DNA of 64,000 nt from positions 364,912-428,911 of the forward strand of contig JAFKFM010000011.1 of NCBI GenBank assembly GCA_017308135.1, given 5' to 3'. The translations under genes were made by a program, and so were the position numbers. This stretch comes from Alphaproteobacteria bacterium (GTDB taxonomy: Bacteria > Pseudomonadota > Alphaproteobacteria > CACIAM-22H2). The notes below the pieces were generated by a model that made no database searches, was not told the origin of the DNA, and worked only from the letters and a program-made list of their open reading frames with translations. Numbering within the stretch: the first letter of the stretch is position 1; each line of letters starts with the position of its first letter. This document shows, piece by piece, positions 43,120-51,626 of the stretch.

Positions 43120-44329
43120 CGAGGTAACCAGCGAAGAACTCTGCTAACTTCGGCGGAACGGCGTTTCCAATCATCCGCGCGACCGGTTCAATCTCATCGC
43201 CCGGATAGAAGACATAGTTTTCCGGGAACGACTGAAGGATCGCGGCCTCAAGTACGGATAAGCCCCGAACTTGCTTCACGTCGTAATGACCGAAGCGTCC
43301 GTTCGAGATGCTGTGGCACCTCGTTGTGATCGTGGGCGAGGGGCGATCAGGGTGCATCCGCGTGTAGACGTCGGTGAAGCACCGGGAGCCTAATTTCCGA
43401 TTCACTCGGCGATGACAGGCGAGCGACAGATCCCCATGCTTTGTGTCCGCCATGTACGCGTTCGGCTCGCCAGGCTTCGCCGAGGAAAGGCGGAGGTAGT
43501 TCAGCGGACTAAGACCGCGTGTACGATGTCCGACGACCTTCGGGTGAACCTCTCCAGCGCCGATCGCAGGCAGATGACCGATGGCCTGCGCGACGGAAAG
43601 GACGGACGCGTCCGGATCGTTCTCCGGCACGAGCAGCTCCTTTCCGAACACGTCGGCATAACGTTCCGAGCGAGCCAGCTCTCTGCGCACCGCCGCCAGG
43701 ATCGATCGCTTTCGATATTGCGGCACGCCGAACCGTGACGTGCAGACGACTTTCGAGCCGGTGACGTATCCCAACTTTTCTAGGCGCTTTTGGAAGTCGT
43801 TCCATATGCCGCCATACTTCGGGTCATGAATCCCGGCTACGTTCTCGGACAGTACCAGCTCCGGCTTGTATTTCTCCACGAAGCGGCACGCCTCGCGCAG
43901 AAGATTCATATCTCGCTTGCGCCCTTCCTGTCGCTCGCGGCTCATCTTCTTGCGGGATAGCTTCGTGAACGGCTGACACGGGGCGCATATGGCAAAGAAT
44001 AACGGTACCTTGGGGGCCTTGGCGCGGTAGTGGCTGATCAAACCGTCAAGCTCGCCGAACAACTCTTTCTGCTCGCCGTCGGGATACTCGCTGCTCTTCC
44101 GGAAAATATCGCGGCAAAGGAAACGGGGAACGGAGTTGTCCAGGCACTCGTTGGCATTGTTTTTGACATATGTCTTCTCGCACTTTCCGTCCTTATCGAT
44201 ACCTGCGATGACATACCCGCCGGCATCGATCAGGCCGCGCGTGGTGCCGCCGGCGCCGCAGAAAAAATCGACGGCGAGAAAGCGCGGTCTTTTTGCGCGT
44301 CTTTTGGAAGTCGTACCGTTCCCGCTCAT
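43073..44329 (-). CDS. DNA (cytosine-5-)-methyltransferase
   Basis: A 418-aa C5-cytosine methyltransferase. Motif I is DFFCGAGGTTRGL, motif IV with the catalytic Cys is AICAPCQPFTKLS, motif VI is LSENVAGIHD, motif VIII is SRFGVPQYRKRSIL, and motif X is ARMIGNAVPPKLAEFF. The target-recognition region lies between VIII and X; the target site cannot be read from sequence. The ATG at 44329 overlaps the stop of the upstream HTH gene by ATGA, so it is preferred over an in-frame start 20 codons upstream. Confidence 0.93.
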   Translation of the reverse strand: MSGNGTTSKRRAKRPRFLAVDFFCGAGGTTRGLIDAGGYVIAGIDKDGKCEKTYVKNNANECLDNSVPRFLCRDIFRKSSEYPDGEQKELFGELDGLISHYRAKAPKVPLFFAICAPCQPFTKLSRKKMSRERQEGRKRDMNLLREACRFVEKYKPELVLSENVAGIHDPKYGGIWNDFQKRLEKLGYVTGSKVVCTSRFGVPQYRKRSILAAVRRELARSERYADVFGKELLVPENDPDASVLSVAQAIGHLPAIGAGEVHPKVVGHRTRGLSPLNYLRLSSAKPGEPNAYMADTKHGDLSLACHRRVNRKLGSRCFTDVYTRMHPDRPSPTITTRCHSISNGRFGHYDVKQVRGLSVLEAAILQSFPENYVFYPGDEIEPVARMIGNAVPPKLAEFFAGYLVNSLSQDAVRGVGGS

Positions 44330-44511
44330 GCGTCCAGTCCCATCACTCTCTTGATTCGGCTCAAATCGGCCGTAGTGAAGATACGCCATCCGTTACGATC
44401 TCTGCTGACCTCCACGATTCGGCCATCACGGAACCACCGAAGTAGGGTCGCCTTGGAGACGCCGAGGGCCTCTGCCGCAGCCGCTGTATTCAGTTTGTCG
44501 GTGAGCTTCAC
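44326..44511 (-). CDS. Small MerR/excisionase-type HTH protein
   Basis: A 61-aa DNA-binding protein: LNTAAAAEALGVSKATLLRW, then FRDGRIVEVSRDRNGWRIFT and a short C-terminal helix. This is the single HTH-plus-wing unit of MerR/AlpA proteins. It starts with GTG at 44511 and overlaps the methyltransferase start. A palindrome lies 19 bases upstream of its start. It probably regulates methyltransferase expression, though the XRE protein is an alternative regulator of that site. Confidence 0.78.
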   Translation of the reverse strand: MKLTDKLNTAAAAEALGVSKATLLRWFRDGRIVEVSRDRNGWRIFTTADLSRIKRVMGLDA

Positions 44512-44529
44512 CTGAACCTGTCCCGCCTA

Positions 44530-44551
44530 TGACTATAGTCAAGTATAGTCA
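44530..44551. promoter_or_regulatory. C-box-like operator of the HTH-methyltransferase operon
   Basis: TGACTATAGTCA (44530-44541) is a perfect 12-bp palindrome, directly followed by a half-similar AGTATAGTCA (44542-44551). GACT-N2-AGTC with a tandem second half resembles the paired boxes of controller proteins. It lies between the HTH gene and the divergent 77-aa/GHKL operon. Confidence 0.6.
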
Positions 44552-44753
44552 TTTTTGCGTGAAGTGTGCAGCCATTTATAGCGAATTAGGCAGATATATC
44601 CGCAAGATGTAGCGTCCGCGCCGCCCCCTCTTCAGCAACCAGGAGCCGATCCCTCTCACTTCGCACAACTTTTCCGTTTATCGTTGCGTTAGAAATATCG
44701 TATATCTCGTATTTGTACGCGTACGGAAATAAATCGCGTACAGCGGAGGCGGA

Positions 44754-44987
44754 ATGCGCCAAGGGGATAGGCAAAAGTTTGTAGAATTGGCGAGAAAGCG
44801 GGTCGTAAGAACCCTTAAGGACATCCAACTAATAGGAAATCTCTCCAATCGATCGAACTACGACTACACGGATGAGGACGTCGAAAAGATATTCCGCGCG
44901 CTCCAGGACGAGTTTTCAGCCTGCCGGAAGCGATTCGACCTCGCTCTGAAAAAGAAAAACGGAAAAATCGAATTTACCCTGGAGTAG
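44754..44987 (+). CDS. Small hypothetical protein (77 aa) paired with the GHKL ATPase
   Basis: Not recognised by family. It is charged and helical: MRQGDRQKFVELARKRVVRT, LKDIQLIGNLSNRSNYDYTD, EDVEKIFRALQDEFSACRKR, and ends KNGKIEFTLE. Its stop is 3 bases before the start of the 825-aa GHKL ATPase, so the two are surely co-translated, and it is probably a subunit or regulator of that ATPase. Confidence 0.68.
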   Translation: MRQGDRQKFVELARKRVVRTLKDIQLIGNLSNRSNYDYTDEDVEKIFRALQDEFSACRKRFDLALKKKNGKIEFTLE

Positions 44988-44990
44988 GGA

Positions 44991-47468
44991 ATGTCTGCAA
45001 AATTCGAAGCACGGGTCATCTGTCGTCGACTCCTCGACGCGGAGTCAGAGGCTGCGGTCCAAGAGATCGTCGAATCGATCCCCGAGATGCGCGATCAGCG
45101 CAACTGGAAACCGTTGGACGGGCGCGAGACCAACTTCAACGTGACTTCGAATCAGGCATCGGACGGCGGCAAGGCGCTCACCGAGCTGATGACCAATATG
45201 GTGGATGCCGTGCTGACCAAGTACGCGCTGAAGGCCGGCATCAACCCCAAGGGCAAGAACGCGCCGCCGACGATGCACGCCGCCGTCGACAAGTTGATCA
45301 AGAAGCTGCGCGGAGGAAAACTGACGAATCTCGATCACAATGACCCTTGGCTGCGCGACTTCGCGCAGGCCAATCTGGTGATCGGCGTTACCGGCGCGAA
45401 GTCCAGACGTGCCGGCTTACCCTGTTACACGTTCGTCGATAATGGTGAAGGACAGTCCCCCGACAACTTCGAGAGTACCTTCCTTTCGCTTAGCACCGGA
45501 AACAAGAAGGACATCCCTTTCGTCCAAGGGAAGTACAACATGGGTTCATCCGGCGTGCTCGGTTACTGCGGCATGCGGTGGTTTAAGCTAATCGTATCGC
45601 GCCGATACGACGGAAAGAAACCATGGGGCTTCACCCTGATGAGAAAGCGGCCGGGCGGCGGTATGCCCGTCGCCGAATATTTCGTTCTGCCGAATGGAGG
45701 CATTCCATCGTTCGAAGAGGACGCGCTCTATCCGTTCATCAAAGGCGATGGCAAACGTTACGACGGCGTGCACCTGGCCACCGGAACTGTCATCAAGCTG
45801 TACGACTATCAGATCGGGTCGCGGTTCTCGAGCGGGTTCAAGGGGTCGCGCGAGGCGCTCAACGAGAACCTGGTCGAAACGATTCTTCCGTTCCGTATTC
45901 TGGATTTTAGGCAGACCCCTGACCCAAAGCGCGGCGGCGACCGGGCGGAAGGCATCGATCCTCGCGGTTTCTGCGGGATGGAATTCCTACTGCTCAGGTC
46001 ACACAGGGAGGACGACAACGATATTGAGGAGGACGAGGCCGCGGGTGATCGAAGCATTGCGGTCGCGGAGATCGTGACCGACGAGCTTGGGAAGATCTCC
46101 ATTTCGGCAATACGTTTGAAGCGGAAGCTTCCCGGCTGGCTGGAGAAATCCAACAACCGCGTGTTTCATGCGGTTAACGGTCAGGTTCAATTTAAGCAGA
46201 CGCGCGGCTATCTCTCGCAGAGTTGTAGTCTTCCCGCTCTGAAGGATCGCGTGGTCGTCATCGTCGATGCTAGCGGTCTATCGTTCGAGGCGCACAACGA
46301 GGTGTGGAAGGGCGATCGCGAGCACGTCCGCGATACGATCGTGGGCGAGCGCTACAAGGACGCGGTCACTGCGGCCATCAAGGAATCCGAGGCTCTTAAA
46401 AACCTGCAGGCGGATGTCGCGCGGGAGGAGCTGGAGCAAGCGGCGAAGACACAACGCAACGATCTATTTCAGAAGCTTGTCAACGCGGACCGGAATTTGG
46501 CGGCGTTATTGACCAACCGCGATCCGATCATCTCGCTTCCTTCGGCTGGGGCGGGAACGAAAGGCGGCGATAGTGGGGAAGGAGAATTCGAAGGAAATTA
46601 CCATCCGACGTTTCTCCGCTTCGATCAGAATTTTAAGGACAAGGGTTTGGCGCTGCCGATCAACAGAACACGCTTGGCCGTCGCGAGAACAGACGCGGAG
46701 AACGGATATCTACAGCGCGCCGACAATAAGGGGACACTGTCGATTACGCCTTCGCCATATAAGAATCTCGGAGTCCGAGCGCATCTGCACGATGGTCGGC
46801 TGATGATCTATCTGGAGCCGGTGCCGGACGCGTTGAACGTCGGTGACGTGTTTATCTTCAAATTCGGGCTGAAAGACGATTCGATGGCCACCGCCGTCGA
46901 GGATCACCTTACGGTACGAATTGTTGACGAGGAGAAGGCTTCCGCCAAGCACAAAGGGACCAAGGTCAAGAGGAGTGGTGATAAAGATGGTGCCAAGGAC
47001 GGCGAAGGCCCTCCCGCTCCGACACACGGCCTGCCGCCTTATAAACTTATGACGAAAGACGGTCGCGCCGTTGGAGATCACGGACCTACGGATCCATGGC
47101 CTGCGGGCTTCAATGAACACGACGGTGGCCTTGTCGAGGACCTCAACGAGGAAGGTGTTCTCTACAAGATCAACTATGACAACTCCTATCACATCAGGTA
47201 CAGGCTCAGCGCCCGGGGCGACGTCGCCCGGGACGTGATGACGGAGAAGTTTATTCTCGGTATGCGTATTCTGATGCTCGGATGCGAACACGCTCTCCGC
47301 GAAATCAAGAAGACCAAGGGCGACGACGCGAACGGCATCGCCGAGTTCCAGGACGATTTCCGACGCATGTGCGCCAGAGGCGCGGCCTCAACGGTATTGG
47401 CGCTCGCCGAAAATCTCCCGAAGATTGTCGACAAGATGTCGGTCACGGAAACGCAGGACGTCGAATAA
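44991..47468 (+). CDS. Large GHKL-type ATPase (825 aa)
   Basis: A second Bergerat-fold protein. The N-box is GGKALTELMTNMVDAVL (E65, N69, D72), the G1 box is FVDNGEGQSP (about 149-156) and the G2-like loop is KYNMGSSGVLGYCG (181-194). A large middle domain contains strands such as RWFKLIVSRRYDGKKPWGF; a helical segment with many Glu/Ala (VAREELEQAAKTQRNDLFQK) and a flexible Lys/Gly linker follow; the C-terminus is helical (MRILMLGCEHALREIKKTKG). No nuclease motif was seen. Likely an ATP-dependent effector or sensor in the methyltransferase-linked module. Confidence 0.75.
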   Translation: MSAKFEARVICRRLLDAESEAAVQEIVESIPEMRDQRNWKPLDGRETNFNVTSNQASDGGKALTELMTNMVDAVLTKYALKAGINPKGKNAPPTMHAAVDKLIKKLRGGKLTNLDHNDPWLRDFAQANLVIGVTGAKSRRAGLPCYTFVDNGEGQSPDNFESTFLSLSTGNKKDIPFVQGKYNMGSSGVLGYCGMRWFKLIVSRRYDGKKPWGFTLMRKRPGGGMPVAEYFVLPNGGIPSFEEDALYPFIKGDGKRYDGVHLATGTVIKLYDYQIGSRFSSGFKGSREALNENLVETILPFRILDFRQTPDPKRGGDRAEGIDPRGFCGMEFLLLRSHREDDNDIEEDEAAGDRSIAVAEIVTDELGKISISAIRLKRKLPGWLEKSNNRVFHAVNGQVQFKQTRGYLSQSCSLPALKDRVVVIVDASGLSFEAHNEVWKGDREHVRDTIVGERYKDAVTAAIKESEALKNLQADVAREELEQAAKTQRNDLFQKLVNADRNLAALLTNRDPIISLPSAGAGTKGGDSGEGEFEGNYHPTFLRFDQNFKDKGLALPINRTRLAVARTDAENGYLQRADNKGTLSITPSPYKNLGVRAHLHDGRLMIYLEPVPDALNVGDVFIFKFGLKDDSMATAVEDHLTVRIVDEEKASAKHKGTKVKRSGDKDGAKDGEGPPAPTHGLPPYKLMTKDGRAVGDHGPTDPWPAGFNEHDGGLVEDLNEEGVLYKINYDNSYHIRYRLSARGDVARDVMTEKFILGMRILMLGCEHALREIKKTKGDDANGIAEFQDDFRRMCARGAASTVLALAENLPKIVDKMSVTETQDVE

Positions 47469-47798
47469 TTGGGGCGCCGAAGCCTCCGTTAACATCAAAA
47501 TCAAACCGTCCCGATTGCTCCGACGACGGACAAACTGCAGGTTCAGCGGCCGAAGCGGGAAGCGCCGCACTAACGACATCAGGGTTCGGTTAATGCTACA
47601 CCGCAACACCAAATCCACCACTTTTCGCCGACTGGGCTGCCCTAAATTTGGATGACATCTACCTTGGTGTCTCTCAAACCCGTAGCTGCTCACCCAAGAA
47701 AGACACAATCGTGTGGCGTAGACGGGGAGGGAGTGTAGCGCGTGGTATCTACCGCTAGGGACGCCGCAGCAAGCAAAGGACGGCCAGCCAGAGAAGTG
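47469..47798. other. Intergenic region between the two cargo modules
   Basis: No supportable gene, RNA or repeat. It separates the convergent ends of the GHKL gene and the carbamoyltransferase gene. Open frames on either strand here are short, Arg-rich and without ribosome sites. Confidence 0.6.
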
Positions 47799-49523
47799 TC
47801 ATTCGGGTACGGCCGGGGCTTGAATGTCGGATGACTTGACGACGAGCCTGTTGCCGATCGCAAGCGCATGTAAAGGGGAAGACGCGAACATTGCAATGGC
47901 TTCTTGTGGCGTTTCGACGATCGGCATCGAGCGCCCGTTGAAAGAAGTGTTCAGCAGGATCGGGATTCCGGTGATGAGCCCGAACTCAGTGAGGAGTTGG
48001 TGAAACGCCGGGTTCTGTTCCGGAGCCACCGTCTGGAGACGCGCGGAACCGTCCACATGTGTCACAGCCGGCAAGATGGTCCGCCACTTCTGCTTCACCT
48101 TAGCCACGAATGTCATGTAGGGACTGGAGGTCGCGCCTTCGAAGAACGTCTCGGCACTGCTGCTTATGACTGCTGGTGCGAACGGCCGAAAGTCTTCCCT
48201 GCGTTTAATAGCACGGTTGATAAAGTCCTGCATACCCGGCCGCCGCGGATCTCCGAGGATGCTTCGATGGCCGAGGGCTCGAGGGCCAAACTCAGAACCA
48301 CCTTGGAACCAGCCAATCACATGACCTGTGGCGAGTAGCTCAGCGGCTGATCGAGCAATTCTATCGGATGTAAAGAGCCTGAAGGCACCATCTCGAATGT
48401 AGGGTTGCAGTGCCCGCTCAATATCAGAATCTGAGTACACGCGCCCCAGGAATGTCGACCATGGGCCAGCGCAACTGGATTCCCTCTCCAGTATTTTATG
48501 CCATCCATAGTAGCAGCATCCCACTGCCAAGCCGTTATCACCGGCTGCGGGTTGTACGAACAATCGGCGATAGCCCAACTCTTGCGCCACTTTTGCGTTG
48601 GCAACGGCATTCAGTGCGACGCCGCCCGCATAGCATGCGTACTCCGTCGGCTGCAGCGTCTGTGCGAATCGGAAGATATCGATGATCACGCGTTCGACGT
48701 CCTGCTGAGCACGTGCAGCGAGGTCTGCGTAGTAGAAAAAGTCGCCCTCGCGCCGAGCAAATCCAGCATCTTTTTCCTTCTGTGCAATCAGCCGGGACGG
48801 ACTGAAGACCTTGAGCTTGCCGTCTTCGAAAACAAGCCCAGGTGGGTGACGCGAGGTGTTGCCAAACGGAGCTAGTCCCATCAGCTTCCCCTCGGAGAAA
48901 TAGCTGCCGAAAACATGCCGCGATACGGCGGCGAAGTATTCGCCGACGGAGTTCTGCAGGCTTGCTAACCGAAGCAAATCGTTGTCCGAGGCGTCACGCG
49001 TTGGAGAAAACTCTTTGAACAAGGGTGTAAGTTGAGCTCGAGCCCAGTGGTAGATGCTGATCGTTTCGAATAAGTCTGTGGCGCCGGTGAGCGGATGCTC
49101 CGGGGGGAGATCTAAGCAGGCCGACGCACCGTCACCTCTGCCATCGACGACCACGACGATGGATTCGTCAACACCAGCGGGGCCCGCTGCGCTGTATGCG
49201 TGTGCCAAGTGGTGGGAGATGGACACGCGGCGCACAGAAGGAGGTATCTGGCGACCAGATCGGAGATGGTGCTCGAGTGCATCCTCCGGATTAAACGTCT
49301 CAGTGTCTACGACAAGCGCAACATCTTCCCACGTGATGCCCGCTGCTTCTAAGCAGTATTTCGCCGTTAGATTGTCATTGAAGCCGTCGTGCTTGCGACG
49401 CGTAAGGCGCTCCTTCTCGATGCCGACGACGATGACGCCATCCCGCATTAAGCAGCTTGCTCCGTCGTGCGAGAGTCCGCTTCCCAAGATGTAAATGGGG
49501 CGTCGTTGCAAAGCCTCAGTCAA
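47799..49523 (-). CDS. NodU/CmcH-type carbamoyltransferase
   Basis: A 574-aa carbamoyltransferase that transfers a carbamoyl group from carbamoyl phosphate (via carbamoyl-AMP) to a hydroxyl or similar group. N-terminal YrdC/Kae1-like motifs include ILGSGLSHDGASCLMRDG, ISHHLAHAYSAAGPAG with metal histidines, and CYAGGVALNAVANAKV. The C-terminal domain contains GWFQGGSEFGPRALGHRSIL and LLNTSFNGRSMPIVETPQEA. The TTG at 49523 has GGAG six bases upstream and overlaps the end of the Gfo/Idh gene; longer open frame upstream is within that gene. Last gene of a three-gene biosynthetic operon. Confidence 0.9.
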   Translation of the reverse strand: MTEALQRRPIYILGSGLSHDGASCLMRDGVIVVGIEKERLTRRKHDGFNDNLTAKYCLEAAGITWEDVALVVDTETFNPEDALEHHLRSGRQIPPSVRRVSISHHLAHAYSAAGPAGVDESIVVVVDGRGDGASACLDLPPEHPLTGATDLFETISIYHWARAQLTPLFKEFSPTRDASDNDLLRLASLQNSVGEYFAAVSRHVFGSYFSEGKLMGLAPFGNTSRHPPGLVFEDGKLKVFSPSRLIAQKEKDAGFARREGDFFYYADLAARAQQDVERVIIDIFRFAQTLQPTEYACYAGGVALNAVANAKVAQELGYRRLFVQPAAGDNGLAVGCCYYGWHKILERESSCAGPWSTFLGRVYSDSDIERALQPYIRDGAFRLFTSDRIARSAAELLATGHVIGWFQGGSEFGPRALGHRSILGDPRRPGMQDFINRAIKRREDFRPFAPAVISSSAETFFEGATSSPYMTFVAKVKQKWRTILPAVTHVDGSARLQTVAPEQNPAFHQLLTEFGLITGIPILLNTSFNGRSMPIVETPQEAIAMFASSPLHALAIGNRLVVKSSDIQAPAVPE

Positions 49524-50664
49524 GGTAGTCTCCAGTCGCGTGGAGCGCCCAGGGCATAGGTTCCATACCGTCAAAAGCGGTTTTGGTGTTAACACGCCGA
49601 CCGTGTCCGGCCCCGTTGATGGAGAGAAGGACTTCAAGGCCATGGAGGGCGCGCCGTGCGCTAAGGCGAGGCTCGCGCCCGAGCCGAATGGCCTCGACCA
49701 TCTCGGCAACGCCGGAAACCTGGTCGATGTTGTGCGAGTCCTGGTAGAGCGCCGCTGGCCCAACGCCAACGAGCACCTGTTCGCGTGGTAGGGAGAGGTA
49801 TTGGTTCCTGTCCACTGTAACCTTCAGAGACTCTCTGAGTTCCACGCGTGAATTCATATCCCACACGTCCGCAACCCGCAGTACGCCTGTCGTGCCGACG
49901 AGGGTTAGGGATCTGTCATGAGGCGTGAGCGAAGAAAACGACAGCCGTGCGATGACGCCCGATTCGAATCGCAATAGACCGGTTGCCATGTCTGGCCCGC
50001 AGCGAACGCTGGTGCCTTTGTCAGGCACCAAGATGTCCGTCGTTCCCACAACCTCGTAGACTCGACCGAAGAAGGTCGTCAGCCAAGAGATTAGGTATTC
50101 GCCATGCTCCATAAGACAGCCGATGCGAAACTCGTCGGCCGCTGGCCATTGGGCACCCGAAGCGCTGATCCAGAGGTGGTAAGATTGCATGTGAATCATG
50201 CCATCGCTCAAGTCGCCAAAGGCGAGTAGGGGCTGGCCGATCGCACCTTCCCTTAAAAGCTTCCATGTGGTCTGTGCGGCGCGTCCGAGCACTGAGCAAG
50301 GTGCGGACGCCAGTTCGACGCCGTTTTCTGCCGCGATCCGCAGAAGCCCAGCGGCGTCCTGCATCGTTGTAGCAAAGGGCTTCTCGCTATACACGTGCTT
50401 GCCTGCCGAAAGAGCCGCCGCCGAAACGGCGTAGTGGCTGTCAGGCCCGGTGAGATTGAGAATCAGCAGGGTCGACTCCTCACGTAGGAGCTCATCCAGC
50501 GTTTCGTAGGTGCACAAGGAATGTTGAGCGGCAAATCGAGTGAGACGGGAATGATCTCGGTCAAACGCGGCGGTAACCCGCAGCCAAGGGTATTTGGCCA
50601 TGTTGGAGAGATAAAAGTCGGCCGCATAGCCGCATCCGACAATAGCTACGTTGTAGTTTTCCAC
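49516..50664 (-). CDS. Gfo/Idh/MocA-family NAD(P)-dependent oxidoreductase
   Basis: A 382-aa dehydrogenase. The Rossmann motif is NVAIVGCGYAADFYLSNMAK, and the family signature with the catalytic Lys is GKHVYSEKPFATTMQDA. A C-terminal beta-sheet domain follows (about 130-330). The GTG at 50664 has AAGGGA six bases upstream; a TTG at 50679 overlapping the previous stop is possible. Members oxidise inositols or sugars, sometimes before an aminotransferase step, which fits the DegT/StsC-like enzyme in this cluster. Confidence 0.85.
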   Translation of the reverse strand: MENYNVAIVGCGYAADFYLSNMAKYPWLRVTAAFDRDHSRLTRFAAQHSLCTYETLDELLREESTLLILNLTGPDSHYAVSAAALSAGKHVYSEKPFATTMQDAAGLLRIAAENGVELASAPCSVLGRAAQTTWKLLREGAIGQPLLAFGDLSDGMIHMQSYHLWISASGAQWPAADEFRIGCLMEHGEYLISWLTTFFGRVYEVVGTTDILVPDKGTSVRCGPDMATGLLRFESGVIARLSFSSLTPHDRSLTLVGTTGVLRVADVWDMNSRVELRESLKVTVDRNQYLSLPREQVLVGVGPAALYQDSHNIDQVSGVAEMVEAIRLGREPRLSARRALHGLEVLLSINGAGHGRRVNTKTAFDGMEPMPWALHATGDYLD

Positions 50665-50675
50665 GCCTATTCCCT

Positions 50676-51626
50676 TCAAAGTCGGATCGGCACGATGGAA
50701 GAAACACGACGGGCGAACTCATAGCTACGTATCTGGTCGGCTAAATCGGTCAGGCCCTGCCTTTCGATGGTGCTGGCAAGCCGGGCGCAAAACATTCTCG
50801 TGAGCGATGCCGCATCGTCGCGGGATATCTCGCCTCTGCGCAGCGCAAAACGCACGGCCGCTGCAAAACCAAGGCTATCGCCTGCAGACTTGCTGTACAG
50901 GAACGCGTTACTTCGCTGGCTGCTGCACTCTTCGCCCGCGTTGGCGATGCGGTATGATGTTGGTATGGCGGGAGCGAAGCAAACTGTTGCTCCAGACGCA
51001 CTCATGCGTAACCAGGTATGGGAGTCCTCCGAAACGCGTAGCGGTGGAAATGGGCACCGTAAGGCCACCGACGAACGTACAGACACGGTCGAGGTGGTTG
51101 CGATGAAGCCTGTGCGGGTCGCAATGTCAACCCACGCACGGGGGCCTACCGGCGGCCCCGCATCCAGCGCGTCGAGGATCTCTCGCATATCGCCGCGCAC
51201 CGACGCACGAGCGATCTCGCGGCCCTGCCGATCGATCGGCACGAATGACGAATAGACGAATTCCGCACCCGTGCAAGAGGCCAGGGCCACACGCGTCCGC
51301 GAGACCCGTTCCGGGTGTGCCAAGTCGTCGTCGTCTTGGAAGGAGAGGATTCTTGCCCCACGGTTGATGGCATATCGGACACCTACATTGCGGGCCACAC
51401 CTGGACCACAATTCGCCGGTAGCCGGATATACGCTACACGCGGATCCTCGAGACCTTCTGCCGACTGCAAGGCCGCACCGGGAGAGCCGTCATCAACTAC
51501 CACGGCGTGCCAGTCGGGGTCTGTCTGGGCTTGCAGACTGCGCAGGCACGCGGCGAGATAACCGCTTCTCGCTTCCGTGTCCCGAAAATGCGGGATGATG
51601 AACCAGAGTGCTTCTGAACCCTTCAT
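50676..51626 (-). CDS. Family 2 (GT-A) glycosyltransferase
   Basis: A 316-aa GT-A fold glycosyltransferase. The nucleotide-sugar motif region is WHAVVVDDGSPGAALQSAEG, CGPGVARNVGVRYAINRGAR, and a metal-binding DDDD in ILSFQDDDDLAHPERV; VSEDSHTWLRMSASG is the acceptor-side ED motif. The ATG at 51626 opens MKGSEALWFIIPHFRD, the natural family start; a longer frame reaches a GTG at 51734. First gene of the leftward operon. Predicted to add a sugar to the cluster product. Confidence 0.83.
   Translation of the reverse strand: MKGSEALWFIIPHFRDTEARSGYLAACLRSLQAQTDPDWHAVVVDDGSPGAALQSAEGLEDPRVAYIRLPANCGPGVARNVGVRYAINRGARILSFQDDDDLAHPERVSRTRVALASCTGAEFVYSSFVPIDRQGREIARASVRGDMREILDALDAGPPVGPRAWVDIATRTGFIATTSTVSVRSSVALRCPFPPLRVSEDSHTWLRMSASGATVCFAPAIPTSYRIANAGEECSSQRSNAFLYSKSAGDSLGFAAAVRFALRRGEISRDDAASLTRMFCARLASTIERQGLTDLADQIRSYEFARRVSSIVPIRL

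Noticed and set aside
44586..44828. - strand open frame of 80 aa between the HTH and 77-aa genes
   Set aside because: It overlaps the start of the well-supported 77-aa gene antisense by 75 bases and has no clear ribosome site.
47799..49523. Nodulation carbamoyltransferase NodU as part of a nod cluster
   Set aside because: No nodABC or other Nod-factor genes are present; the family also serves many other natural products.
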